Assembly (NCBI GenBank): GCA_003194525.1
Contig: NBIV01000121.1
Span: 124,001 to 188,000 of the forward strand
From: Gracilariopsis chorda
Lineage: Eukaryota > Rhodophyta > Florideophyceae > Gracilariales > Gracilariaceae
Reading direction: 5' to 3'
DNA length: 64,000 bases
Part shown: positions 54,420 through 64,000 of the stretch, piece by piece
Position numbering within the stretch: position 1 is the first letter of the stretch
How the letters are laid out: every line of letters starts with the position of its first letter
Program-made: the position numbers and the translations under genes
The notes under the pieces: model-generated
The model's database searches: none
What the model saw: only the letters and a program-made list of their open reading frames with translations
Told to the model about the DNA's origin: nothing

Positions 54420-57400
54420 TCAGTTAGCAGCTTTTGTCATTATGTCAGCCGGCTGGGAATCAGTTCTGATCTCAACTATTTTCAGCATTCCAGACTTCAC
54501 AAGGTCTTTGACATGATGGTATTTTAGAGAAATATGTTTGTTTCTCTCACAAATTTTCGACGTCTTTGCAATAGAGTTTGCCGTAGAACTGTCTGTATAG
54601 ATACAGAAGGGATACATTCCGATTCTTCTTGCAGAATTTGGCAATGATGAAGCTCCCAAAATAGTCTTCGGATCCAAGTCACTAACTTAGCGCAATACGA
54701 TACAGCAACGTATTCAGCTTCTCCCAAAGACAAATCCACGATTGTCTGTTTCTTGCTAGTCCATAAGATTGGAGCATCTTTGACTTTGATCAGTACTCCC
54801 GTCGTTGAATTCCTTGTTTTTCGGCATCCCGCCCAGTCCGCATCGCAAAAACCTTCCAAAGGTGATACACTGGTTGCGGGAAAGTGCATAAAAAGGTTCT
54901 TTGTTCCCTTTAAATATCTAAGCACTCGCTTTGCCAAAGCTAAGTGCCTTAAACAAGGTTTATGAACCGGTCTCGCCAGCATTCAAGCTGCAAACATGAC
55001 GTGTGGTCTAGAAGCCACGGCTAGATACATCAGTTGTCCTACCAGTTTCCGATATTTCCGGTGGAGTGGAGGAGGCAGCTTCCGTTCCTGTTCGCTTGTA
55101 CCCATGATAGAGTAGCCATGGGGCAACGGTGTTTGCACAGGATTTGCGTTTCCGAGGTTATATTCTCGTAGCAGCTTATCCACATACGTTTCCTGACTAA
55201 CCTTGATGCCATGTCTGTCCCGACTGAGATGAAATCCGACGAATGATTTGGCTTCTCCCAATAGTTTCACTTGAAAAAGTCTCTTCATTTCGGCTTTAAA
55301 GTCGTCTAGAAGAGACCTCGAGTCAGACAACATCAGTATGTCGTCCACGACAATGACGAAAATCAGTATCCCACTGCTTGATCGATATATATAGAGACGG
55401 TAGTCCGTTTTCGATTGACGGAATTGCAGTGTGATCAACGTCGTGTGTAGAAACGATCCCGAGATCTGTCCAGCATGCTTTGCCCCGTATAATGATTTCA
55501 GCAGTAGACATACTTTTCCCGGGAACGAATGAAGTTCCAGACGAGTTCTGGAGTTGTTCCATGATCAATGGCTCATCGAGGTCGCCGTACAGGTAGGCGT
55601 TGCTGATATCCATTGTTTTCAGCAAAAGGTCTTGCGCAGCAGCCTTTGCCAATGCCAACCTTATTGTCTCAAGTCTTGCGACTGGGGCATAAAGGTTTTC
55701 AGGGTCGTAATCGACGTATGGTTTCTGCATGTCCCCTCGCGCTACACAACGTGCCTTAGGAAGGATATCCAAAGGTTTGCGCTGAGTTATTTTGCCGTAA
55801 ATGTCCAAAGGAATGGGATTGGATTCATTCCTGGTTTCAGGTCAATGAGCTTCCATGTTTTGCGTTCGATGAGAGCATCATACTCTCGGTCGATTGCGTC
55901 TGCCCATTCCGGTATTGTCCTTGCTTGGGAAAATGTCTTTGGTACTTTGTCCAGCTCACTGTTATTTGTTGAACGAGTGTGTGCCACTAGACAATGTTCC
56001 AAAGCTGAGTCCAAGTGTTCTTCATCCACTTCGTCATTACGTTCTTCTGCTTCTGTCCTGCCCAAGAACGAGAAGTCGAGAAGCTCGTTGATGGAAGGCA
56101 GTCTTTTCTTGGCCATCTTAAAGTCCCTTTGCCTCACCATGATCACTTTCTTTTGGGAAGGTATGTATACCCGATACAGTGTTTGGAAGCTCTCCATTCC
56201 AACGAAGTGGCCGTAGATGGCGCGTGGGAGTATCTTCTTGTTGGGAATGGTTTCCGACCTGTATATAAAGGCGTGGCCATCTTGTCCAAACTTCAGTAAT
56301 GTATCGAACGATGGATTTTGTCCAAACCACTCTTTGTAGGGGATTCTCCTGTCGAGTCGTGAGTTTGGAAGGCGGTTTCGCAGCCAGTTTGCATGCGATA
56401 TCGCTTCTTCCCATAGTTCGAGTGGTAATTTTGATGCAAAGAGCAGAGTTCTGGCCGTTTTCCATAAGTCTTGGATAATTTTCTCCGCTGCGCCGTTCGA
56501 CTCATGTGCATGCGGAGGAGTGTACTCCAAGATGATCCCGTTATCTAATGCGTAATGGATAAACTCATTAGACCTATTCTCACCAGCTCCGTCGAGGCGA
56601 ATGCGGTACAAACGGTTTTGGGGTTGTTCGTTTTCTGCGAAAGCCTTGTACCAACGTATTGACTGCGTGAATTGGTCTTTCTTAGTCAGGAAGTATATTG
56701 ATGATGCCCTTGTATTGTCGTCAAGTAGTACCTGCATTGACTTTGATCCTTGTAACGAAGGTGGGGATATTGGGCCTGTGAGGTCTGTGTGTGTCAAAGC
56801 TAAGGGGTGGTTTGCCACTGAATGCAAGCGTTGGTTTGGAGATCGCCTCGATTTTGCCTTAATGCATGGACTGCAATGTATGTTTTCGATTTCCGTCGGC
56901 GGCAGGTTAGGAATTCCTGAAGATTGCGGGATTGTGCGAAGCAACCTGTCCTTGCCGGGGTGTCCGAGGTTTTCATGCCAGTCAATTGCTGTGTTTCCGG
57001 GCATGACTTGTGCGGTTTGGGCTGTCGATGAAGCGATCGGCTTTCGTAGTGGGTACAAACCGCTTTTAGCTTTGCAGCGGTGAAGTTCTTTCCCGTTTTT
57101 GACGTCACTTAGGACAAATCCATGAAAGGAGTCTTCGTTGGAAAAGGAAACGTTTGTGTGCTGTGATAAAACGTATAATGAAATAAGGTTTGAGGCAAAC
57201 GAAGGTGTGTGCTTCGCAGGTAACCTTATTCCGTCTCCTACTGGCAGCATAATTGTCCCTGCTCCAACTATTTCTGATTGTCTGTCGCATGTTCGGACGG
57301 ACTCATTTTCCACAGGCTCATAATCCCAGAAGAGATTTCTGTCGTTTACAAACACATGAGTCGCTCCACAATCCAGCCAAGTTGTAGTTCCATTGTTCAC

Positions 57401-58354
57401 TGAACAATATTTAGCTTCGGCAATAGCTACGAAACCTCGGGGCTGGGGGTTGCGGTTGTAGTGACTTGAGGGTTTGTTTGATCCTCCGTTGGAGTCCCAG
57501 TTCCTGTTTCCAGTACTAGATGGTTGGTGTTTGTGTTTGTTGGCTTGGGGACCCCTGCGATGGTTTTGGTTGGGGTTGTTTTCTTTTCTCAACCGGCATT
57601 CGGAACGAATGTGACCTATTTTTCCACAATGCCAACATCTAACGGATTTAGACTTCCTTTTCTTCACAGAGGAAATTAAGGATGTCTTTCTCGCAGCAAT
57701 GTAGGGGTGCTGTGTATTTGGTGGTGGAGGTGCGGAGCTTGTTTGGTTTCTCGAGTCCCTGTGTTTGCGTCTGTTCATTTCTGATCTTATCAAAGAAGCA
57801 ACTTGGTCATGTTCCATATCGTTGGCGTCTGCAAGTAGTGTGATAGCCATAAGAGAGTCTGGTAGAGTTCTGAGTAAGCAAGCAGTTCTCTCCTTATCGT
57901 TGAGAGCATCTCCTAGGCGTGCCAGTTCTAGAAAGATTGTTTCCATTTCGTGGAGATGTTCAAGTATATTTCCATCGTCCTTGAAAACGAGATTGTTCAG
58001 GCGCTGTCGAAGGTTCATCTTGGTTTGGATGTTATCCTTCTTGTACGTGCCCTCCAGTTTCCTCCAGACGTCCAACGCAGAACATTGTTCGCGTTCCAGT
58101 AATTCAGAAACGGCAACTACTGGTTGTGTTCCAAGGTTTTGAACAATAATCGAACGAGCGTTTCGATCCGCATCATCCCATCTGCGGCGGGCTTGGGCTG
58201 ATCTCTCGCCTTCCAATGGTCTGGGTTCGGTTAAGACGAAGACAACTTGGTCAACATTCATCAGGTCCCCTATGTAGATCCTCCATGTGTAATAGTCCGA
58301 GGATCCTTTAAGGCGGGGAATAGTGCGCTTGCCTTCTTCTCTGTTCTCACTCAT
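54420..58354 (-). mobile_element. Copia-2 gag-pol region
   Basis: From the ATG at 58354: gag (LKGSSDYYTWRIYI, LRQRLNNLVFKDDGNILEHLHEM), a CCHC zinc knuckle (CWHCGKIGHIRSEC), protease (TWLDCGATHVF), the GAG-pre-integrase block (HENLGHPGKDRLLRT), integrase (THTDLTGPISPPS, LDGAGENRSNEF), then reverse transcriptase (MDISNAYLYGDLDEP, VVDDILMLSD) and RNase H (CDADWAGCRKTRNSTTG, TDSSTANSIAKTS, QPADIMTKA). All copia domains are represented in the usual order. Confidence 0.9.
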
Positions 58355-58385
58355 GTTGATGCCTTGTGAGTAGAGAAAGAGTGAA

Positions 58386-58461
58386 TTGACCTCTGTTTAT
58401 CGAGGTACCTTTTGTTAGTCTGCTTGACCTCTGGCTAGCGAGGTACCTTTTATTAGTCTTC
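58386..58461 (-). repeat. Two 38-bp tandem units in the Copia-2 leader
   Basis: Units at 58386-58423 and 58424-58461 begin ttgacctct, contain cgaggtacctttt and end ttagtct(g/t). In each unit gacctc can pair with gaggt, giving a small hairpin. They lie between the primer site and gag. Confidence 0.6.
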
Positions 58462-59106
58462 CTTCGAGCGGGCTAACTGACAGGAGAAACTACCTCCGCT
58501 ACACTAAGGGTTCAACCCCTGGAACCGGGTCACACTCTCCCGGTGAGTCGCTTTGATCTGCCTGGTAAGCTTCCCGCGAAAAGAAGCAAAGTGCCTTCAA
58601 TCCTTACGAAGCTTCCAAGGGAGGTTACTAACTGAAGATAAGTTTTCACCAGTTGACCCCTTCTGGCCTCTTGCAGGAATGCTGCGCGGCGTTCTGCGGA
58701 GCGATAGGTTGAAGGAGATAGTACAAAACTCCACTGGCGTATGCGGTAGCTTGGGCCAAACGACGACACACCGTGTCACCACTAGCAGACAGAGCCTCCC
58801 CCAGCAGAGCCGGTTATCCGGAAGAAATGCCAAATCTAGCAGATTAATTCAAGTGCCCAATCGATTCCCGTACCGGTACTCAGCTTGCAAGCTACCACGC
58901 CTTTATCACTTCGACGAAAAGAGATGAAAAGAAGAAGAAAAACAAATACCACAAAGATACACGATGAACGAAGCCGTTTATCAGCGAGAAGAGAAAGGTT
59001 GTATGTTGATGCTTCCGTGGGTCCAAGGAATGTTTCAGTACAGAGCGTTGTGGAGCGCCGGTTGAAGGTTGGTCAGCGGTTGTCGAGGGGAGAGGCGGCG
59101 GGCAGG

Positions 59107-59124
59107 GTTGAGCAAGTGCTACCA
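59107..59124 (-). promoter_or_regulatory. Copia-2 primer-binding site
   Basis: The plus strand reads GTTGAGCAAGTGCTACCA, two bases from the LTR edge. It has the form of a tRNA 3' end with CCA, so the element strand starts TGGTAGCACTTGCTC. The tRNA could not be identified. Confidence 0.6.
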
Positions 59125-59126
59125 TT

Positions 59127-59342
59127 TGAAAGGTGTGGAGGGTGTGAAGGGTGTTCCCTCCGGCCGTTGGTGCTCAGGTCAGCGCCGCCGGCCGCTTTTT
59201 GTAGTCCTACAATTCTAATTAAAATGTACGTAATTAGGAGAGGTCTGCATTTGTAATCAAGAGAGTTGGACAAGATTACAAATGCAACTGACCCTGAATA
59301 ACAACAGCCGATAGTGCAGCCGTACAATTGCGTGTTCTCACA
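59127..59342 (-). repeat. Copia-2 5' LTR
   Basis: About 216 bp, pair of 53925-54138. Confidence 0.8.
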
Positions 59343-59551
59343 AATTCCGTATGAGATGCGATCTCATTTAAAGATCACCCCCCCCGTCGCCGCTTCCACT
59401 ACCCCGCGCGCTGCCTCTGCGCCCCGACCAGAATCACTCTTCCGCTCACACCACGTTGCTCTCCATCCTTCCTCCCCCCGATCACCCTTGCCTCGCACCA
59501 CCACTTCAGCACACTCCCGTCCTTCTAACATCCACACTTAGAAACTCTGCA

Positions 59552-60481
59552 ATGGACCTCTTCTACGAAGAACACTACTTGCAAGTCCCAGATCCCGTCG
59601 ACATTCCGCGTTGGGAGGTATGAATCTGTCGTTCTCCTACCGGCGGTTTCTCTCACTACTTTGTTGACCGTCTCACTGCAAAACAATATACCACCCCGCA
59701 GCATCTAAAAGCTAAGAAGCATCATCCCCAGCCTCGACGCCAGCCTCTTCCCCATCCTCCAATACGCCCTCCACGCAAGCTTTCTCGCCGCAACCTGTGA
59801 AGAAGTTCTAAGCCTCCGCTCCTACCCCAAACACCACCACCTCCACCAACTCCAAACCCATCCCCATCCTCATCACCATTAACAACAACAACCCGTGCAC
59901 ATCGACTTGTCCCCCATGTGCCCATTCCGCGCTTGCTACCACACCTTCTCCCGTGCTACCTGGCCACCCTCTTCGATGCCCTCTCCCCAGACGACGAGCA
60001 GGTCACTGTATGGAAACCACTCACCGGCAAGACTGTAGCCAGCAACGCCGCCCCGTACCATCGCAATCTCTCGTCTTGTTTGAACGCGCATCCCTGTTGG
60101 TATGGGATATCTTACGAGCTCAAGTCGTCTAAACGTCGATCTGCAACGCGCCGCAGGGGCGCCGCCGCGCACTCGTTCTCCATACTGTGTTGCTACCCGG
60201 TAGCCACATTCCTCGCCGACGGCGCCACAAAGTGCCTCTCCACCCCCACTGTCGACGTTTACGAGCTCCGAAGTCTCGCCTGGGCGCCCGGAATTCCTTG
60301 CGCCACATGGGCACGACCGCTTGTATGGTGCGCACAAAACTCGCTGTCAGTCGCTGTCGGCTATCCAGAGTGCCCCGTCGCCTTTCCGCCAACTCTGCTG
60401 CCAATGCTTGGGTCTACTGATGGCTGGTGCTACCGCTGGTTCGGCTACCACTTGCTAGAAGGCAATTGGACCTTTATTTAA
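59552..60481 (+). other. Candidate host coding stretch with a possible short intron (uncertain)
   Basis: An ATG at 59552 opens 22 codons (MDLFYEEHYLQVPDPVDIPRW...) that run into GAG|GTATGA. An 84-bp interval 59618-59701 starts GT and ends CCCCGCAG, like a small intron. Beyond it the sequence has C- and G-rich third positions in different frames: a protein-like stretch in one frame (ASLFPILQYALHASFLAATCEE), a His/Pro-rich low-complexity part, then a 187-codon frame from 59918 (YLATLFDALSPDDEQ) to a stop at 60481. The frames do not connect with one simple intron, so this could be a multi-exon gene, a decayed gene or chance. I recognise no domain. Confidence 0.3.
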
Positions 60482-61099
60482 GTGTCATAGCGCATCATAA
60501 ATTATACCTTATCAGGCGATTGGCATGACGCAGGTCTCGCCTACTTATCGAGGCGCTTCATGAGGAGGCCAAGAAGCACTGGAGCAACGGACAAGTTCTG
60601 AAAGCAGTAACACTCTGATGCGAATAGAGATTCTCGAAGCAAACCCAAACATACAGATTAGGCATCTGTCTAAGCATGTCGCTTAGGATAAGGCGGTTCT
60701 CTTCAATGGTTATTCCCTTTTGAGAGATCTGTTTAAGAAATTCTTCCAGCTCGAACATCAGTGAAGCCGACCAGCCGAACCCAGCAATCTTTTCTAGTAA
60801 CACTTCGTTCTACGCCTGAGCAGTGCGTAGAGGACAAAGAACTTCTCTAGCCTCCATCTCTACGAGATTACAATACAGAAAAGAACTGCCTGACGAACTA
60901 GAGTCGTCTGAAATTTACCAAATAGTTGCTGGAGCATGCGGTTTAGTCATAATGAGTGTGAGAGAGAGGCACTGGCTCGTGAATTCGTCGTCGTCGTTTC
61001 ACGACTTTATATTGATGTTCTACTGTAATGGTGTTTCACTCTACACAAATGTGACGCAGCAAAAAGGTATGTTGTTTGACAGGCTCTGGTTGATGCGTG
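60482..61099. other. Short stretch without a supportable gene
   Basis: Two opposing short frames (60558-60803 minus, 60823-61125 plus) have no recognisable domain. Nothing else seen. Confidence 0.4.
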
Positions 61100-61560
61100 T
61101 CATTTTTGATCCGTTCTGGGGGTGATGTGTAGAGATTTGCGTAGAACAATAAAAAGGTCGCGATGCAATGGTTTGGTGAAGATGTCCGCCTTCATGTCCG
61201 TCGTGGGAATGCGCAGGATGCGGATAGTGTCGAGGGTGACGTTGTGCTGAAGGTAATGGTCATAAACGTCTATGTATTTCCGTTGCTTCGTCGGTGCCTG
61301 ATTTTCTGCTATAAGCATAGCTGAGCGGTTGTCAAAATGGTGGATAGTAGGTTCTCAGGGCTGGCCGTTGGCGTCCGTGAGAAGTTTAAGGATCCAAGTG
61401 GTGTACCGATTTGCATCTGTAGCGGTAATTTACCCCGCGTCGATAGCCGAGAGTGCTGCCACGTTTTGCTTCCGTGATGATCATGAGACCGGGGTTGGGT
61501 AAATGAAATGGACCGTACCAGTAATGAATTTGCGGTTGTTCTCTTTAGCAAAGTCTTCAT
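61100..61560 (-). mobile_element. Copia RNase H fragment
   Basis: Minus-strand frames carry the end of a copia RNase H: AENQAPTKQRKYIDVYDHYL and TTDMKADIFTKPLHRDLF. No LTR is attached. It differs from both Copia-1 and Copia-2, so it is a remnant of a third copia family. Confidence 0.75.
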
Positions 61561-61753
61561 CGCTGTAGACGGTACGAGAAATGCGGGAGGTCGGTGCTTG
61601 CTGTGGCGCGCACGAACTCGCTGTTAGTTTCTGTCGGTTATCTTGAGCGCCCTGGAGCCAGTGTCCCCAACTTCTAGTTAGAATGTTGGAAATTTACACT
61701 ACTTTATTTAAGCCTGGGGGACGAGAGGAGAGAGAAAAGCTCCTCATCGATCC

Positions 61754-64000
61754 ATGGCCTTTGGGTGCTGCTCGTCTGTGAACGAGTTGCACGAAGTCTC
61801 GCGAATCCGCATAGTTATAACTTTTATGCACAAAGGTTTGTGTGATTTTGCGCTTTACCTTGAGGCAGAAGAACGAACCACGGACACCGAAGTTCATGTG
61901 CAGGAGACTACTGTGGGAGGAATCGAGGCCCTGCAGCTAGAGCAGATCGATGTAGCCTCAATTGCGCAGTTTATGCGCAAGCGCAAGCGCTATAAAGAAC
62001 AGATCGCCGAAAAGAACAAGGTCTCAACATCAATCCAGTGTCACCAAAGATGAGTGGAACTGAAACAGTGTTGGAGACTATGCTTGAGGGAACGTTTATC
62101 GATGCAGCTTCTCTTAAGGGCATTAACGACGATATGATTGAAAAATATCTCCAAGAGATGTCGAAGATAGCTCAAAACAAGATTCGAGTTGAACATTGGG
62201 ACAAGATTATCAAAAACGTCAAGATGGACATGGATATTGATGATGCTCAGGGGCGAGTCTACAATTTGGTAGAAAAATACTGTAACGCTCTCCGTGATCA
62301 TGGATACAGTGATGCAATAACGAAAAATCCTGACGTTGCTATCAAACACATTTGTGAGCGTACGACCGCGTCGCTTTCAGGATCACATGGAATCCATTCT
62401 GAAAATTGAATCGCTTGCTGGTCTGCACAAGAAGGAGTTTGAAGCTCACGTGAGGCGACTGGCAGAAGAGGCAGAGAAGTACGAATATGTGCATCGCAAC
62501 CAAAAAGATGTCATAAACGACTCAATGCTTCCTATCCAGCAGCAGTCCACCACACCATCCAACAAGCGGAAGCGCGACAGTGAAAAAGATAATCACAATG
62601 CTAAACCCAAACGAGAAATAACTTTCTGCTTGAATACAGCGAAGAGTAAGGGAAAGAGAAACTACATGCGTGACTGCCAGAAATCCACAGCAAGAGAAGC
62701 CCAATTGCTGATGAAAGCATTCAGAGAGAATCCAAAGGCGTCAAACAAAGGATCAGGTTCTGTGAAAAAGGTTGGTGACGATGGGCATCTATCTTCAACA
62801 GTTTTCGACGCGTATTTCTGTAACGGCGAACTTGAGACAGAAGTCACTGCAGACCAGGGTGCTTCTGCAAACATCCTACCAAAGGATGTGTACGACCAGA
62901 TTTGCAAGCTCGAGGGTATTAAGTCTATCCATAAGCTCGCACGACAGGCTACATTTGATGTATTCAACAAGTCCGCTCCACCAATCAAATGCGATCTCAA
63001 AGTCACTGCGGACGTGATGCTAGAAATCCGTCATGGCAAGAGCATGATCCTTCGCAATGTTGATTGGTTGGTGGCGAATGAGCAGAGATCCGGGATTGTG
63101 ATAGGCAGACAGCTCTTGAACGCTCTAGGTTTCAACAACCGCGTACTGCTTGCAGCTGCAATGTCTCGCGTCGGAAAGGGTGTTGATATCCCAATACTGT
63201 ACGCCTCATCGAAGATGGAGCTTGAAAGACACCAAGATAGCAACAAGATCTCATTGCTCTCTACACAAGGGCAGGAGATAGTGCACGGTGCCCCGAATGA
63301 GGACGAGGATGACATCGATGATGAACATTTGTATCTGGATGTCGGAAAAGACTCGGATTCAGATATAAGAGCTGCGATGGACAGATCGCTAGACGATTGC
63401 AGAGAGAACAGTCTATCGAGAACAGGGCAAGAGCGTCTTGACGAGTGTTTCACTAAGTATAACTGGGTTTTCGGTTAAGGCTGGGAAAGTCGCCCCCGGC
63501 CAGCTTTCCTCCGCTGCGTATTGAAACATGTAAACAATGGAAACCAATTAAGGTGAAAGCACGCAAGTACCCGCCAGCACAGCGTATATTCCTGGATGCT
63601 TTTATACAGAAGCTCGTGGACATGAACTTTATGATGCCATATCCGGAGGCAAAGTTGCTCGCCGCGCCATTAGTCGTCCCGAAACCGAGCTCAAAATCAT
63701 AGTTCAGGATGACTTTTGACCTATGCCCCAACAACTCTGCCACCGAAAAGATCGTCTGGCCAATGCCTCATGTCGATTCAGAAATCCATGACTTCGCGGG
63801 AAGCAAGGTCTTTGCCATTATTGATTTTGTGTCCGGATATTGGCAAGTTCCTCTTGACTCCTACGATAAGTGCGGTGTGATCAGCCAGACATGAATATAC
63901 TCGCCACGAACAGTACTCATGGGCCTGATTAATGCAGTACCACACTTTCAACGATGCGTCCAAACAGCCTTCGCGGAGCCACAGAACAGCTTTAAACTGT
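61754..64000 (+). mobile_element. Gypsy-4: Ty3/gypsy element, 5' part, running off the right edge (broken)
   Basis: Plus-strand order: a gag N-terminal part (QIDVASIAQFMRKRKRYKEQI), gag body, a cysteine-containing basic stretch (CLNTAKSKGKRNYMRDCQ), an aspartic-protease region with TADQGASANILP, then reverse transcriptase (MTFDLCPNNSATEK, IIDFVSGYWQVPL) up to the window end. It belongs to a lineage distinct from the chromoviruses Gypsy-1/2/3 and resembles the decayed copy at 52300-53280. No 5' LTR could be delimited. A few disruptive changes in the visible part. Confidence 0.75.

Larger units (their letters stand above)
53925..59342 (-). mobile_element. Copia-2: Ty1/copia LTR retrotransposon (broken)
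   Basis: Terminal repeats at 53925-54138 and 59127-59342 start TGTGAGGACACGC-like and end CTTTCA on the element strand, and differ by about 5-6%. The primer-binding site next to the right LTR is a clear TGG-type site. No matching target duplication is visible (gcctg on the left, aattc on the right). Gag-protease-integrase is one long open frame; the reverse transcriptase and RNase H part is in pieces. About four disruptive changes in total. It is a different family from Copia-1. Confidence 0.85.

Noticed and set aside
58495-58540. ggttcaaccc string resembling a tRNA T-arm in the Copia-2 leader
   Set aside because: The stem does not pair as a T-arm and no tRNA body surrounds it; probably leader sequence.
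60558-61125. Two opposed frames between the candidate gene and the copia fragment
   Set aside because: No recognisable domain and no promoter or conservation evidence visible.
1-64000. CRISPR array, prophage or operon structure
   Set aside because: No regular spaced repeats, no Shine-Dalgarno-led gene strings; the gene style is eukaryotic.

Overview
The window looks like nuclear DNA of a red alga, most likely a florideophyte of the Chondrus type. The evidence is indirect: an expanded family of intronless, secreted animal-type haem peroxidases, host genes with short 5' leaders and TATA boxes, and long intergenic space filled with nested LTR retrotransposons. No ribosomal, organellar or tRNA gene was found, so the organism call is inference.

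Region 1 (1-10426) is host sequence. It holds three animal-type haem peroxidase copies: a full-length paralogue running off the left edge (1339 to 1, minus), a copy truncated after the distal-histidine motif (6476-5937, minus) and an intact 565-residue gene (8207-9904, plus). The second and third are head to head and form a large inverted repeat (6073-8610). Its outer 677 bp per arm (promoter plus 5' coding region) are almost identical, while the inner arms have diverged strongly. This looks like arm-to-arm gene conversion.

Region 2 (10427-48008) is one 37.6-kb nest of LTR elements, flanked by a perfect 5-bp target duplication (gggca). The outermost is Copia-1 (minus). Inside it lies chromovirus Gypsy-1 (11156-44621, minus). 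Inside Gypsy-1 lie Gypsy-2 (17146-28595, plus, young, target duplication gtttt) and Gypsy-3 (29837-41734, plus, target duplication gtggt). Inside Gypsy-3 lies a solo LTR (31679-32510, target duplication ctact). Gypsy-2 has long open gag and pol frames. Between pol and the 3' LTR it also carries a 613-codon open frame on the opposite strand. Related antisense coding sequence occupies the same place in Gypsy-3 and, in short form, in Gypsy-1. Copia-1 LTRs carry perfect heat-shock elements and an initiator-tRNA anticodon-arm primer site. LTR divergence conflicts with nesting order: the outermost Copia-1 has the more similar LTRs.

Region 3 (48009-53924) is host sequence again, with one clear gene, a TTP/TIS11-type tandem CCCH zinc-finger protein (49765-50892). 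After it come a decayed Ty3/gypsy fragment (about 52300-53280) and a remnant of a SANT/Myb-like domain protein (53375-53602).

Region 4 (53925-64000) is again rich in elements: Copia-2 (53925-59342, minus, broken), an uncertain host-like coding stretch (59552-60481), a Copia RNase H fragment (61100-61560) and the 5' part of a Ty3/gypsy element with an unusual DQG protease motif, running off the right edge. All LTR elements are treated here as fossils and described only at the level of family, parts, state and relative age.
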